Notes: generated from the letters alone by a model not told the origin. Shown: positions 10,512 to 22,082, numbered from the stretch's first letter. The stretch: DNA of 64,000 nt from Hymenopus coronatus (GCA_030762935.1 CM060900.1:287355784-287419783), one strand, 5' to 3'. Numbers and translations: made by a program.

Positions 10512-11345
10512 ATGACATTTGCAGATGACACAAGCCTGTTTATAAATGGTAGAAATTCTGTTGAGCTTAAAGAAAAATTTAATGTCATAACTGATTCCAT
10601 ATTTTCTTGGTTTGAGCTAATAAACTTATCTTCAATGTGGATAAAACTGTGGCAATCAACTTACAACACAAAAATAGCAAACATACCAATCAAGCCTGCA
10701 TCAAACCTGGAACCAAGACTATAAATTGCAAACCCGAAACCAAATTCTTGGGGCTATGGATAGATTTCAATCTCTGCTGGGAGAGTAATATAAAGCTTTT
10801 AACTTTAAAATTAAGTAGGGCTTGTTTTGTTCTCTTTCAACTGAAGTCACGCATTATATTAGATGTGCTTAAAATTTGCTACTTTGCCTACTTTCACTCA
10901 CATTTGCAACATGGAATAATAATATGGGGAAATAGTGTAAATAATAACCAGATTTTCAAACTGCAATAAAAAGCATTGAGAACTATAGTGGGTGTTTCAA
11001 AAAGAGAAAGTTATTGGAAACATTATAAAAAAAAATTGAACATATTAACTTTACCTTGCATTTACATAAAGGAAACCTTAATATATGTTAAATCGAATCT
11101 CAATGATGTCATTAAAACTTCTGAAATCCATTCTCATAACATGCGGAATAAAAATAAATTGTGCATTCCTATTCATAAAACTGAACTATTTGAAAAGTCA
11201 TTTAAATATAATAGCTTAAAACTCTATAATAATTTACCATCTAGTTTGAGGAATGTAGGGTCTGTTAAAAAAAATTCAAAGCTGACTTAAATAAATTCTT
11301 ACTTTCTAACCAATTTTACTTAGTTGGGGAATTTAATCAATATTG
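10512..11345 (+). pseudogene. LINE reverse-transcriptase C-terminal fragment
   Basis: Three overlapping plus-strand frames carry consecutive parts of a non-LTR reverse transcriptase: the catalytic motif FADDTSLFINGRN (10516), then FLGLWIDFNLCWESNI (10747), SHLQHGIIIWGNS (about 10896), the region after the finger (LKLYNNLPSSLRNVGS), and a tail near 11345. Two frame changes and a stop break it. The endonuclease and most of the RT are missing, as expected for a 5-prime-truncated LINE. It resembles the elements at 22.5-30 kb (CR1/Jockey/I-like), but I cannot set the clade. Confidence 0.75.
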
Positions 11346-12334
11346 TGTACCTAATCAATATGGTCTCTGAAAGCAACAGAATATTTGAAATCCAAATAAT
11401 GCTGAGCTCCATTTTTCAATACACACAATGCCAAAATAATGTTTTTAATCAGCTAATAGATTTTTGAAATTGTTTAGTTAAGTAGTTCATTATAAATATG
11501 TTATGTGTCATATTTATTATTTTACTTTTGCTGTATAAAAGCTCTTGTTTTTGCATAAATGATAAAGCTAGGTCTGCTAGGTTGTCATATGACATGTGCA
11601 AATATTTTCCATTAACGTTATTAATGTGGCTTCATTTATTGTATCCATGAATATATATTTATTCTGTTGAAACGCGATGTGTCCAATAACATGTATAGGT
11701 TTCAAAGGATGAATAAAAAGTATACTTTGAAAAAAAATTAAAGAATGGCACCCCAATACATCAGTTATGCAACTAGACAATATGTATGCCCTGTTAAGAA
11801 TTACCTGTCCTGAACAGTGAGAAATATGATTTAAGATGGAGTAAAAACATTCACATCACAATGAAGGAAAGAAAAAAGTAAGTTAACAGCTGAGGAGTAA
11901 AGAAAGTTTTTAAAAGTCAGATAAAGTTGAGAAGGTGTAAGAATTTATAGAGAAATAAAAAAGTTTAACTGACAAGATAATTTATGCAAAGATGTGTACA
12001 GGATAGAAAATACTTAAATAAAGCGAATTATGAAATAATTAAAAGCCACTGTGTGTCTTTAAAAGTAAAGGAATGATTATCGAAAAAAGGAAACAATAAT
12101 TGTTTACTAATTTGAGGGAATAGAAGCTAGTAACTATGATGCATAGTCATATAATAAATGAGTTGGAAAATGGTAACACTACATCATTGAAAATTCTACT
12201 TATTTGGGCACATTTCAGGAACAGGGTATTGTTCCCATTATCAACAATTCTCCAACTGATCGTGCCACTTTCGTTTCCTGTCCAGGGGAGGCTATAGATT
12301 GCTGGTGCTCTTTGGTAACAGGGTGATGAATCTC
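11346..12334. other. non-coding, nothing recognised
   Basis: AT-rich sequence after the LINE fragment with no supported ORF or repeat. Confidence 0.4.
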
Positions 12335-12578
12335 CCATGGCCGCGCTCGCCAAAGCGTCTCACTTTGGTGTTTCGCAGCGCAGGGGATCGTGGGTTCGAA
12401 TCCCACCTTGGGCATGGGTGTTATATGTTTGTGTATGTGTGTGTAAAAAGTAAAACAGAAATTCAGTAATCATACCGTAATCACAGTAAACAAATTAGGT
12501 AAATAAAAAGTAGGGTATACAGTGTCGGAGTCCCGATCAGACTCCGGAACTGTATTTTTAAATAAAAAAAAAAAAAAA
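12335..12578 (+). mobile_element. SINE family 3 (tRNA-derived, A-tailed)
   Basis: A tRNA-like head (12335-12415) with a good B box (GGGTTCGAATCCC) is followed by a body containing GGCATGGGTGTTATATG and CGGAGTCCCGATCAGACTC, ending in an A-rich tail (12562-12578). The same body recurs at 32842-33023, and the same head, inverted, at 34236-34325. GGTGAT on both sides may be a short target duplication. Confidence 0.8.
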
Positions 12579-13189
12579 GGTGATTGGTGGCAGTAATTCA
12601 AAACTCATTATGTCGTCGTGTTTTTGTATATAAATCTTCCCATGTTTCTAATTAGTTTTTTTTTTATCATCATAATTTGAGGTTTAGAAATGATGTGCTG
12701 ATTTGTCTGTTTTTGGTATAAACATCTAATATGTTTTTTTAGTCTTATTTCCAGATTTCTCGTAGTTATATATATTAAATTATATAAATTATTTGATATG
12801 GCGTGAATATGCGTTTGCGGTAATATTTTCGCAAGGATTATAACACTCGCACGGTTGAACATATTAAAAGCTTTATTAAACCATACCAATTTATAAAAAT
12901 CTGATGTGTACCATTCACATGACTTTCTCCATATCACTGCAACAAATAATTCTTAAAAAGCTTATACTGCTATTTACTTTATGCTAATCAGAAAAAATTA
13001 GCAGAAATAGTCTTATTACTCACTTCCTTGTAAGTAGAAGCGAAATAAGGGACAACCATAGGTTAAAGTGATAGTCAAAAGCTGGTTGCTATGTCAATGA
13101 AGTTCCTTTGTTTATATGGATAGGAGTTGAAAGTTCCTGTATGAGAAAAGTATACGTTTTTCATAGCAGAAACCAAAAATAAGGAAAGT
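12579..13189. other. non-coding, nothing recognised
   Basis: A minus-strand open frame at 12608-12937 has no recognisable motif and an AT-driven composition; I do not call it a gene. Confidence 0.35.
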
Positions 13190-13772
13190 CACAAAAACGA
13201 CGAACTCCATGAAAAAAATGTATATAACATAAATTGTGTGTTTTAAAGTGCTCTACATTTTTGTGTAGTAAGTTTTTGTCCATCTTTTACGGTTTAGCAG
13301 TCATTCAAAATTTAGTAAAATTCATCCAGAATAAACTACTTTTCAGAGGCTATTCCCAGAAAATTCAAGATATACATTTCATTTGTCAGGTAAATGTGTT
13401 TAATATCCGAAATTTTAATCAAAACCGTTAGAGCCATTTTTGAGAAAATGAAAATTTTCGAAGAAAGTTCCATGTAAAGGGTAGTTGGGGGTGGGGGGAT
13501 TTTTCTCAAAATCTTCGTGTCCCATCCCTGGAAGATACTAAACTTAAATACCAAGTTTGGTATTTTACCGACTTTTCGTTTTTGAGTTATCGTGTTCACA
13601 GACACACGGACACACATACACACACGGACCTTTTTGTGAAAATGCTTTTTTTGGATATTGGGGGCCCTAAAACATATATTTCCGGTGAAATCTCGGTATC
13701 GAATTTTTGGTGGAGTGCAATACTTTCTCTATACATTATGTACATAGTGCGTATGGAGAAAGTAAAAACTAC
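13190..13772 (+). repeat. repeat family R1, copy 1, with terminal hairpin
   Basis: The first of three dispersed copies (others about 31610-32062 and 51650-52292) of a roughly 580-bp non-coding repeat. Shared blocks include CATCCAGAATAAAC, AATTCAAGATATACATTT, TTAGAGCCATTTTTGAGAAA, a CGTGTCCCATCCCTGGAAG-type block, and a purine/AC tract of CACACACGGACACAC type. Its end forms a hairpin: 13721-13734 is nearly complementary to 13751-13764, followed by AAAAACT. I do not recognise the class; the end hairpin recalls Helitrons, but the expected CTRR end is not clear. Confidence 0.75.
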
Positions 13773-13987
13773 TAATTCATCATATCATACCCAATATGCG
13801 GGTACAGTGATTGAATTTCCAAGTAGAGTGCCTTTCAAACACTATATCCAGAGCATAAAAACGCGATTGTTTCAATACTTAAAATAGAATACAGGCGCAC
13901 GAAAGGAAAAGGACTTAGAACTTATTTCACAAAATTATATGACATAAATGCCTCTAACAAAGACAAAATTTCGCTAATGATGAAACG

Positions 13988-14067
13988 AGCAGAGTGAGGG
14001 CACCCAAACAGGGAATTGAACCTGAGACCTCTCGAAAACTGAGAGTGCCCGCATCATTACAACTCCA
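13988..14067 (-). repeat. tRNA-like fragment (possible further SINE family)
   Basis: The minus strand shows a clean B box (GGTTCAATTCCC) in a tRNA-like context with an upstream GGAGTTGTAATGATG segment. It is too altered to fold as a functional tRNA and has no match to SINE families 1-5 here. Confidence 0.4.
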
Positions 14068-14214
14068 AACATTTAACTCTTAATATCGGCTCTAACATGG
14101 AAACCTACAGTCAACTTTCAGTGAGGTTGCAGTCACACGACTTTACGGCTATGTATAATGAAACAACAGCAAAAAGGATTGAACGTAGAACATTATTATA
14201 ACACTCCCTATAAA

Positions 14215-15170
14215 TAAAATCCGTTCTTATTCCCTTATAATCCATATCTAATACCAGCATTAACTTCGCGAATAATCAAGAAACTAATTACAATTACGCT
14301 AGTTAAAATGTCAATAACCATTAAAGAATTGAGGTTACAATAGAACACCATTAGACTTTTTTGTCCAATTATCACCCTTCGTCCAGTACAAGAACTTAAT
14401 TCGCGCAATCCCACACTCAAGAAACTTTAATTACAATTACACTAATTAAAATGGAAATAACGCTTAGAGATTTGAACTTACGATAAAACGCCATAACACT
14501 TTTCTTATTTCTTTATCATCCCCTAGCCAGCACAGGTATAAGATTCGCGATTGGTTAATTCAAGAAATTTTAATTACAATTGCGCCAATTAAAATGCCAA
14601 TGACGCTTAAAGAATTGAGGTTGCAATAGCATGCTAAAAGACCTTTCTGGTTCATTTATCACCCCTCATCCAGTACAAGAATTAAATTAGCGCTATCCCA
14701 CAACCAAGAATCTTTAATTACAATTACACTAATTAAAATGGAAATAACGCTTAGAGATTTGAACTTACGATAAAAATCCATAACACTTTTCTCATTCCTT
14801 TATCATCTCCTACCCAGCACAAGTATAATATTAGCGATTGATTAATTTGAGACATTTTAATAACAATTACGCCAATTAAAATGCCAATAACGCTTAAAGA
14901 ATTGAGGTTACAATAAACATGACTTTTCTGGTTCATTTATCACCCCTCATCGAGTACAAGAATTTAATTCGCGCTATCCAGCATTCAAGAAAGTTTAATT
15001 ACAATTACGCTAATTAATATGCCAATAACGCTTAAAGAATTGAAGTTACAATAACACGCTTTAGGCTTTTCCTTTTCCTTTATCAGCCCCTATTCGGTAC
15101 GAGTATTAGATTCGTAAATTTTAATTACACTTACATCATTTACTTCAACTAAAAATGCAAATAACTCCAT
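14215..15170. repeat. satellite array of ~142-bp units alternating between two types
   Basis: Anchor blocks of the TTTAATTACAATTACRC type recur at about 14285, 14427, 14571, 14715, 14857, 14996 and 15120, giving spacings of 142, 144, 144, 142, 139 and 124 bp. Units alternate. Type A contains TTAAAGAATTGAGGTTACAA and CCAGTACAAGAATTAA; type B contains CTTAGAGATTTGAACTTACG and CAGCACAAGTATAA. The order read is B(part)-A-B-A-B-A-A-like, a dimeric higher-order period of about 286 bp. There is no coding content. Confidence 0.9.
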
Positions 15171-15299
15171 TTTCAACGCTATAGCGAAATGGGTTATACA
15201 AATTCTTCACAAAATTACATCTACATGCCAATTACATACTAGGTTTATACGCCCTAGTGTATACAAGCATTCGTATAACTCTCGCAAGACATATAAAAT

Positions 15300-16965
15300 G
15301 CTTTTATTTACGCAAATGTTGGTCCCATACTAAAGATGGCGGTTAACAATGCTTTGAAATCACTTATGCTGCATTTACAATGAAATGCAAGCGCAGACGC
15401 AATGTAAGCGCAAGAGTTTGGACTCGTATTATTTAATGTAATCATTCACATAGAAACGCAATGCGATGCAACGCAATGCTCTTGCGTTAGAGCTTGCAAA
15501 CTCCAAACTTTATCCTTGCGTTGCGTGCAAAGAGGATGAAGTCTGCTTCTTTTCTCTATGAAATCAACAACAGACAACCGCACTACAGGATTTTACAGGG
15601 CCTGCTGTATATGCATGCTTTTCTATTTGGCCGTGCCGCGCAATCTCTAATTTACCTCAAGAGGTTATGACAGTCTCCTTGCGAATGCTTCTTTGATTTA
15701 ATGGTGTAACTATCATCTGTGTATAGATTTATTACTTCTCCTAAATCTAAGACACGGAGAGATAATTCTTAGTTCATTAAATGTGTAGCGTTATCGCTTG
15801 CTACAGTCTCTATGCTTGCACTATTTTCGGTAATTTTGCACAACGGCTTTACTAATTCTGCCGTCTGCAAAACGGGAACTACCATGTTGGTATCTATAGT
15901 AGGAAATAAAAGTGATATGTGCGGATTGTGGTGAAAACAAGTCATTTAAAATCGGTTAATAAATGGTGCAGAACTACTTTCATTTACGTATAATTTGGCA
16001 GATATTGAATTCAGGTCTTTGTTGGATCTTATTTGCAGACTTTCTATGTATTGTATTGAATTCACGGTCTTTGCTGGATCTGAATTGAAGACTTTCTATT
16101 TATTAACAGATTTTAAATTACTTTCTTTGTTTTCACCACAATCTACGCATTTCACTTTTATTTCCTGCTATAGATACCCCGACATATCTTCGTTTATCAG
16201 ACGGTAGAATTAAAATAGCCGTTGTGCAGAATTACCCTATTTTTAATAATTTTGAATGGGCTATTATTGTGACGTCACTGCCGCGTGCGTCGGTTGTTAG
16301 ATGTAATGTATTTATTTTGTAAACGATTGAGTGAATTTTCTTATGTGGTATTGTTGGTTACGTCATTCAGTTTGTAACTTGCGGAGAGCTTGGAAGATTT
16401 TTGTATGTAACTTGCGGATCTAGAAACCCGCTTGCATTCTTACGATAGCATTGTGAATGGTCTTCCCTTGCGCTTGCGCTTATGCTACATTACGTCTGCG
16501 CTTGCATTTCATTGTGAATGTAGCATTAGACGTCCTACAACTTCACTCTGCATTATCCTCTAATTTCAGCACTGAAGTACAGGCTATAACTTGAAGCGCT
16601 CATCACATGAACAGCTTTCAACAAGGGAATACCATGCCAAAAAGAAAAGTTAACGTTGCTTGAAATCACTTATACAGCCTACAACTGACTGAGCAGTATT
16701 CCCTAATTTCAACACTCAGGTATAAGTTATAACTTGAAGCACTCGTCACGTAACTTGTTGATTATGCATAAATATCTTCAAAAAAAGAAATACCGTACCA
16801 AAAACATCAGTTAAAACTGCTTAAAAATACTTAGACAGCCTACAACTGACTCAGAAGTACTCTCTAATTTAAACATTGAAGTATAAATTGTGACTTGAAG
16901 CACTCATCACATAACTTCACGAATGTGCATAAATAAATATTTGCATAAAGGGGGAATATTTAGTA
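15300..16965. repeat. second tandem repeat (~145-160-bp units), interrupted by the foldback element
   Basis: Units starting CCTACAACT (about 16535, 16678 and 16838) share GTATAA...TTGTGACTTGAAGCACTC-type and CATCACATAACTT-type blocks. The stretch just left of the foldback element (15340-15366, GTTAACAATGCTTTGAAATC) matches the end of the next unit (16650-16670, GTTAACGTTGCTTGAAATC). The left and right flanks are therefore one unit split by the insertion. Confidence 0.75.
15364..16528. mobile_element. foldback element (PIF/Harbinger-like) with TTA target duplication
   Basis: The element 15367-16525 (about 1.16 kb) is flanked by TTA at 15364-15366 and 16526-16528. Its first 33 bp match the reverse complement of its last 33 bp at all but two positions (core CAATGAAATGCAAGCGCAGA). 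The inverted similarity continues inward: 15830-15965 pairs with 16085-16235 around an axis near 16020. Inside, 15998-16045 and 16051-16100 form a short direct duplication. A 3-bp TTA target is the hallmark of PIF/Harbinger elements. There is no transposase ORF, so it would be mobilised in trans. The insertion lies within a tandem repeat whose other copies preserve the empty site. Confidence 0.8.
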
Positions 16966-17001
16966 GCCACGTATCACAAACGCTATGAATAAAAATTACG
17001 C

Positions 17002-17488
17002 ATGGCTGCTCACCTCTTGGCTAACATATACGGCAAGGGAAACCGAGACATGCTCTTACAACAGCGAAGCATGACCCGACCAGTTTCAGACGATGAAGAA
17101 TGCTGGCGACGTTTTGAACATAACATCAGAACTTTCTGTTAGAAAAAAACAGCCTCGCTCGGACCCTTCAGGCAAAGAACAGGCAGATATATGCATTCCC
17201 TCCCTGAGGTAAACACCGAAAAACATGTTTTATATGAGCCGCTAAATAAGCAGGAGGTCTGCAATATAGCGCTACTTATTCGATATGACCGCCGTGAAAG
17301 CATTCTTGAAAACAGAGGTCAAAACTTTTCATGATACGGTTGACTACAGGAGAGAGTGTGTTGAAGATTCGCATAATTATACATACTTTCATAAAGAGTC
17401 GTGCAATGGACGAATGCATACCATTACATGCACATACCCTGTTTACCATAATCAGATAGATGCCCTCAAGGAATCCCTGCACCGATGA
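17002..17488 (+). pseudogene. decayed coding-like block, unidentified
   Basis: One frame opens at ATG 17002 (MAAHLLANIYGKGNRDMLLQ), meets a TAG near 17140, and then stays open to about 17333 (including NKQEVCNIALLIRYDRRESI). A neighbouring frame is open at 17285-17488 (SHNYTYFHKESCNGRMHTIT). GC content and residue use are more protein-like than in the surroundings. A donor-like AG/GTAAAC lies at 17207. It may be part of the same old gene as the following blocks. I do not recognise a domain. Confidence 0.25.
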
Positions 17489-17596
17489 GATATATTGTAA
17501 GTATAAGACATTAACGGCTTTCTACTATTATTAGTACTTCTTCTGTATTCGAGTATCGTAATGTTGATTGATTCCAATACATTTTTATATATCCAG

Positions 17597-17724
17597 GGGT
17601 CGGAACACTAAAGAGGTTCATGATTCAGATACCATAGATGCAATGGATATGTTTAGACCAGCACATGAGATTGAAGATCACTTAGACCTATGCGACGGTC
17701 GCACTCATGTGATGATTTTTTAAA
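17597..17724 (+). pseudogene. exon-like block after TATATCCAG
   Basis: After an acceptor-like TTTTTATATATCCAG, an open stretch reads VHDSDTIDAMDMFRPAHEIE and DHLDLCDGRTHVMIF before a TAA. Acidic and protein-like, but with no recognisable family. It lies 180 bp upstream of the Tudor-like block on the same strand. Confidence 0.3.
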
Positions 17725-17903
17725 ACCCGCAGAGCATGATAGAATAACACCATACTTCATCTGCAACTTGACCTGCAGCGTGTAACGGTCAAGACATATG
17801 AGGCAAAGGTGATTACAAACTAAAAATACGATAAGTGACCAGTATGTTACACATTTATTTCTTGAAAAAATTAATACCCCCCATTCTTCGTTCCAGAGTT
17901 TGA

Positions 17904-18052
17904 GAGAAATCCCGGTACCGCCAAAGATCATAGACCCAGTTAGGACTGACGTTGACGAGGTGGATGTCTGCATTTCAAACCCATGGAGTATCTGTCCTAT
18001 ACAAGTTTACGATGATATTACGAATATGCATACGTCGAATCAATTGTCAATG
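17904..18052 (+). pseudogene. Tudor-like exon remnant
   Basis: An acceptor-like CTTCGTTCCAG precedes about 50 open codons (REIPVPPKIIDPVRTD, then VDVCISNPWSICPIQVYDDI), and a good donor (AAT/GTGAGT) follows. About 60 bp later, after TTTTCATTGCAG, comes ATGGAGCTACAAGAAAGC (MELQESNNIY). The pattern V-C-I-S-x-P...Q-V-Y-D...L-x-x-M-x-E-L-Q...Y is that of extended Tudor domains of germline (TDRD) proteins. The two pieces do not join in frame as they stand. I read this as a decayed or mis-delimited gene rather than a working one. The assignment rests on pattern only. Confidence 0.35.
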
Positions 18053-18054
18053 TG

Positions 18055-19275
18055 AGTATAATATCTTGCAATTACATCAAGAAAGAAACTAATCTTATTT
18101 TCATTGCAGTGATGGAGCTACAAGAAAGCAATAACATTTACTGATTTTGAATAATTCTAATGTTCCAGATCCCGAAAAATACAAGAGAATAGTTTTAAAA
18201 TAGACGAGAAAAACTCTTTTGCTAATCATCTCAGGAAGCTGAAACTGCTGGAAGACCGTATGCACAAAAGTACTAAACGAGAGTCAAACATAGAGAAATA
18301 TGGAACGCGCAACAGTCCAACAAAACGTATCCATCCAATTCTACATATACAAAACTAATAATGCTCGTGAGGCACTTTATTATGAGCAACCAGTGCTTCT
18401 CAGCAGCAGTAATTCTAATGACTTTGTATATATATAACATAAACATAGTACACTTAAGACTCCCTAAATTCTGCATGTGCACAAAAGATAAAAGCGCGTA
18501 CATCGTGAATATATTGAAAATGTAGTGTTACCATATCATATTATTACATTCATGAAATGAAAAACAAACGGAGCCACTAGACATTTAATACAAATATAAA
18601 CAAAGGCTGTGTAAGATTTTAAAAAATGAAGATGTAAAAGAAGCTGGTAAATTTATAAACAACCATTTACTTAATCTAACTAAAGCAAATAAAACATATT
18701 GAAGAGGCACGGACATGGAGAAGGGACGTAATGAATATACTTTATAAATAAAAAGATTATGTATATATAATCCCAGTAATGTCTTTATTTCACAGAGACA
18801 GATACAAATTTCAACATCCAATTCTTTTGCATAATTAGACCTTTCGATTATCGATTGCATGATATGCGATAAGGGCTTGAAGGTACGCACCTTATCGTGT
18901 ATAATCAGACAATTTAATATTTTAATTTCCGGTGATAGACGTCCAGCATGCTATAAGATTGAGAGCGAAAATATGCCTTTGCACCAGCAAAAACAAGAAC
19001 TAGACTGAGTCACAAATATATCGAGGGCATTTCCTGTTTACAAGAATTCATACAGGAAATAACCCGTTTCTTCAGCCCCCAAACAGATTTACTTTTATCT
19101 CACTTCTCTAAACACGAGTGTAAATAATACTTAACTCGACCGATGAAAAATAGTTCATTAAATGCTACAACCAATCAAATTTACGGTAGCAGCCTATACT
19201 AATACAAGCGCCCAACTATAAAGGTGGAACAAACAGCTATCAGATAACTGAATTTAGAGAAAGGCATCAGTGCAG
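18055..19275. other. non-coding apart from small exon-like scraps
   Basis: Apart from the short MELQ... piece near 18115, I see nothing supported. Minus-strand open frames at 18273-18503 and 18585-18890 lack recognisable content. Confidence 0.35.
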
Positions 19276-19493
19276 TGGTTGGTAAGAACCATCTGAAAAA
19301 CTACGAGTTAATTCGCAAAAAGAAGATACTTAATCAATCAAACATCTTGAAAGGACTGGTAAGATTTTAAAAAATTACGATCTCCTTTTCCCTAAATATT
19401 CAATATGTTGCAATAGCATAATTTACTCATAATAACTCTTTTCAGGAACTTTACAAGGGATTGGCTAGCTTCATGAGAAAAACGTTATATTAC
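19276..19493 (+). pseudogene. pair of exon-like blocks (19276-19358, 19446-19493)
   Basis: The first block encodes NHLKNYELIRKKKILNQSNI and ends in a good donor (CTG/GTAAGA, 19359). The second follows TTTTCAG (19445), is exactly 16 codons (ELYKGLASFMRKTLYY), and ends at GTAATA. Both junctions are phase 0. Unidentified. Splice sites and residue content are suggestive, but both pieces are very short. Confidence 0.25.
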
Positions 19494-19982
19494 GTAATAA
19501 CTTCATATATTTAGGGTTATATTTCTACAAAAGAGAATTTGTGCAAGTAAATTCGATACAAAGGCTTTTTACAATGAATACACAATTTGAGGGCGATCGA
19601 ACACTTAAAAAGCAATTTTTAGATAAAGTATAGTGTGCGAGTGAGTAGCATGTAAACAGCATACCTCTAAAAATACACAAATTCTAAGTACCAAATAACG
19701 TAGTATTTTCATATGATATAGCGCTTTAGCAAATTAAATTTCTTTATGTCTAATGTATAACGCAGTAGCATGTAATGAAAACATTCTACTATTATTTAGA
19801 GTTATAGGTTATATATAAAAGAAAATTTCATTTTAATGATGGGCAATTCATTCAACTCATGGGTGCAGGAGCACAAGGACACTGATCGGCTGAAAATACC
19901 AATTGAGCATTTTCAGAAGAATGTTAGTGGGTGTCTGTCTGAGGGCAGTATAACTTAAACACGCCATTTTATTGACTTCAGT

Positions 19983-20136
19983 AGACAAAGCGGCGCAGGG
20001 GCGGGTTTTTCCGGTTTCTCCAGTTTCCTCCGCCATCGAATTCCACCGGTGCTCCATCTTCATTCCATATATCAACAGTGTCATCGCTAACGGAGCCACA
20101 AGTAGTGAAAAAGCGGGCGTTAAATACTATCAAAAC
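19983..20136 (+). mobile_element. SINE family 2, 5-prime-truncated copy
   Basis: The body and 3-prime part of family 2 (GCGGCGCAGGGGCGGGTTTT, GGTGCTCCATCTTCATTC, AAGCGGGCGTTAAATACTA), without the tRNA-like head. Compare the complete copy at 23272-23486. Confidence 0.75.
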
Positions 20137-20905
20137 AGAGAATCGAGTTTCAATGACAGTCTCATGACGATATATTGTAAAAGATCTGACTAACCTAATG
20201 CTTTCCGCTAATTTCCCTATTTATAAGGAACATTTTAATAAGAACATTTTACTGAAAAATGTTTATCTTAAATAGCATGAGGATATTAGAAGAATATGTT
20301 TATTTTAATATTGTCTATCATAAATCTCAACCCATGTGTGTGCTTCTGCTAAAGTTTGTTTCCTTCCACTTACATGACGCCGAAAAAGAATGCTACAGAT
20401 GGACTCATAGTTTCACTACAGAATTTCATATCCAGCTCTTTATTACATTAAAAAGGAACAAGGAAATGGAAATCCATGAAGACTTGTGGTTAGGATATGA
20501 TACATTGATTTGTTAAATTAACATTGTGATTAGCATTTTTAGATAGAACAATATGATATGATTCTCTCCTTTTATCACTACCTGGTAATGCTCAAGGAAA
20601 AACATCATCCCTTTTAAAGGTCACAGTAGATGCTGCCTTCATCCAAATTGTCTTTCTGCGGATGTTTTAGCCATCCTCTCAAAGTGTATCGCCAAGTTTT
20701 GTATATGGACTAGGAGCAACATGTAGTACCAAGAGCATGGAATGTCACTCTGTTTCCACATTTTATACATTTTCAATGTAATAGACTGATATTCATATGC
20801 AACATGTGTACAATTAATTAGTAAAGCTACTTAGAAATGTTTTTATTTGGAAGTGTTTACCCCTGTGGAAGATCGAAAGAAGACCTTATATCTACTGAAT
20901 ATATA
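20137..20905. other. non-coding, nothing recognised
   Basis: No supported gene or repeat between two SINEs. The open frame at 20259-20516 has no recognisable motif. Confidence 0.35.
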
Positions 20906-21146
20906 CAATTTGTTGGTAGTGTTTAACGCCCGCTTTAACTACTTATGGCACCGCAGAGACACTGATGATACATGAATGATGATGGAGCACCGGTGGAATG
21001 AGATGGCGGTGGAAACCGGAGTACCCAGAGAAAACCCGCCCCAGCGCCGCTTTGTCAACCACAAATCTCATATGCGGTCGCTTGGGATCGAATCCAGGCC
21101 GTCTAGGTGAGAGGCGAGTGGTCTAACCATTCGGCCACGGCGCGGC
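20906..21146 (-). mobile_element. SINE family 2, full-length copy
   Basis: On the minus strand the tRNA-like head shows GGCCGAATGGTTAGACCACT (A-box region) and GGATTCGATCCCA (B box); the body and 3-prime end (AAGCGGGCGTTAAACACTAC) match the copy at 23272. Imperfect target duplications flank it (20892-20905 and 21147-21159, CTACT then ATATATA). Confidence 0.8.
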
Positions 21147-21159
21147 CTACTAATATATA

Positions 21160-21791
21160 TGTATATATAAATTTGAAGTAAATTCCAATATTTAACTTAT
21201 AAATTTCTCCTTTGAAAAGAGAAACTTTTATGCTGTTTGTCGTTGTGTTTTGCATTTTCCAAGTTCTTTAGCTTTAAATTACATTAATTTTTCTGATTTG
21301 TAGGTATCTCAGTACAAAATAAGACAACTCCGAGTATGGGGGATCACATAACCATACTTAAAATTTTAATAAAAACTGTCTTTGTTCTCCAACAAACACT
21401 ATTTATGTCTTCCACAAACTGATTAAAACGTTTACTACAAGAATCTGCACACATATAACTGTCTTTCGCCACAATTCGGCCGCATAGTTCTTTTCGATGT
21501 CCACTACGGCGACGACATGGCTCGCTACGAAATTCCCGTCGAACTCACTCAACTGTTCCTTGCAAATCATTCCCAGTGAAAACTAAATGCTGGGTAGGAC
21601 TTCGTTAACCCCTTTTATATCTGTTGGTCATGTGAGTGGTAATTTCCAAAAGCCGTCACATGGGTAGAACATCGCAGGTGTTCGTAAACTTCCTCGGGCT
21701 TTACAATACGCGACTTTGACATCAAAGAACCTTCCGAAAGGACACGTGTCCTTTCGTACAGATGTAACAATCACAGCTGCGATATCAAAAG
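21160..21791. other. non-coding, nothing recognised
   Basis: No supported gene. The 21480-21790 part is more GC-rich than its surroundings and may be the unrepeated portion of the unit duplicated at 21792-22082. Confidence 0.35.
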
Positions 21792-22082
21792 GAGTTGCTG
21801 CGGTACAAGTGTCCACTATTACAGCGTAACAATTGAAGCCAACAATCAACGGCTTACGAAGCAACCTTTACACACGTTCGGTGATTACGGCTGCAGGACT
21901 AGTCAGAATATTGAAACATGAATTGAAATTTTCCCGAAGTTGCTGCGGCACAAGCACCACTAAAACAGTGTAACAATAGATGCCAACAATCAGCGATTTC
22001 CGAAGCAAGCTTTACACATACATTCGGCAATTACGGCTGCAGGACTAGTCATGATATTGAAATATTGTATTGAAATTTTCCC
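21792..22082. repeat. two-copy tandem duplication, period about 145 bp
   Basis: 21792-21935 and 21936-22082 are direct copies sharing GTTGCTGCGG, ACAGYGTAACAAT, TTACGGCTGCAGGACTAGTC and TTGAAATTTTCCC. Divergence of about 15-20% indicates an old duplication. Non-coding. Confidence 0.85.

Noticed and set aside
12338..12415. A functional tRNA gene
   Set aside because: Good B box, but the head is followed by a SINE body and A tail and recurs elsewhere with the same body. The same reasoning applies to the other tRNA-like heads.
12608..12937. 109-aa minus-strand ORF
   Set aside because: No motif, AT-driven lysine and isoleucine content, no supporting signals.
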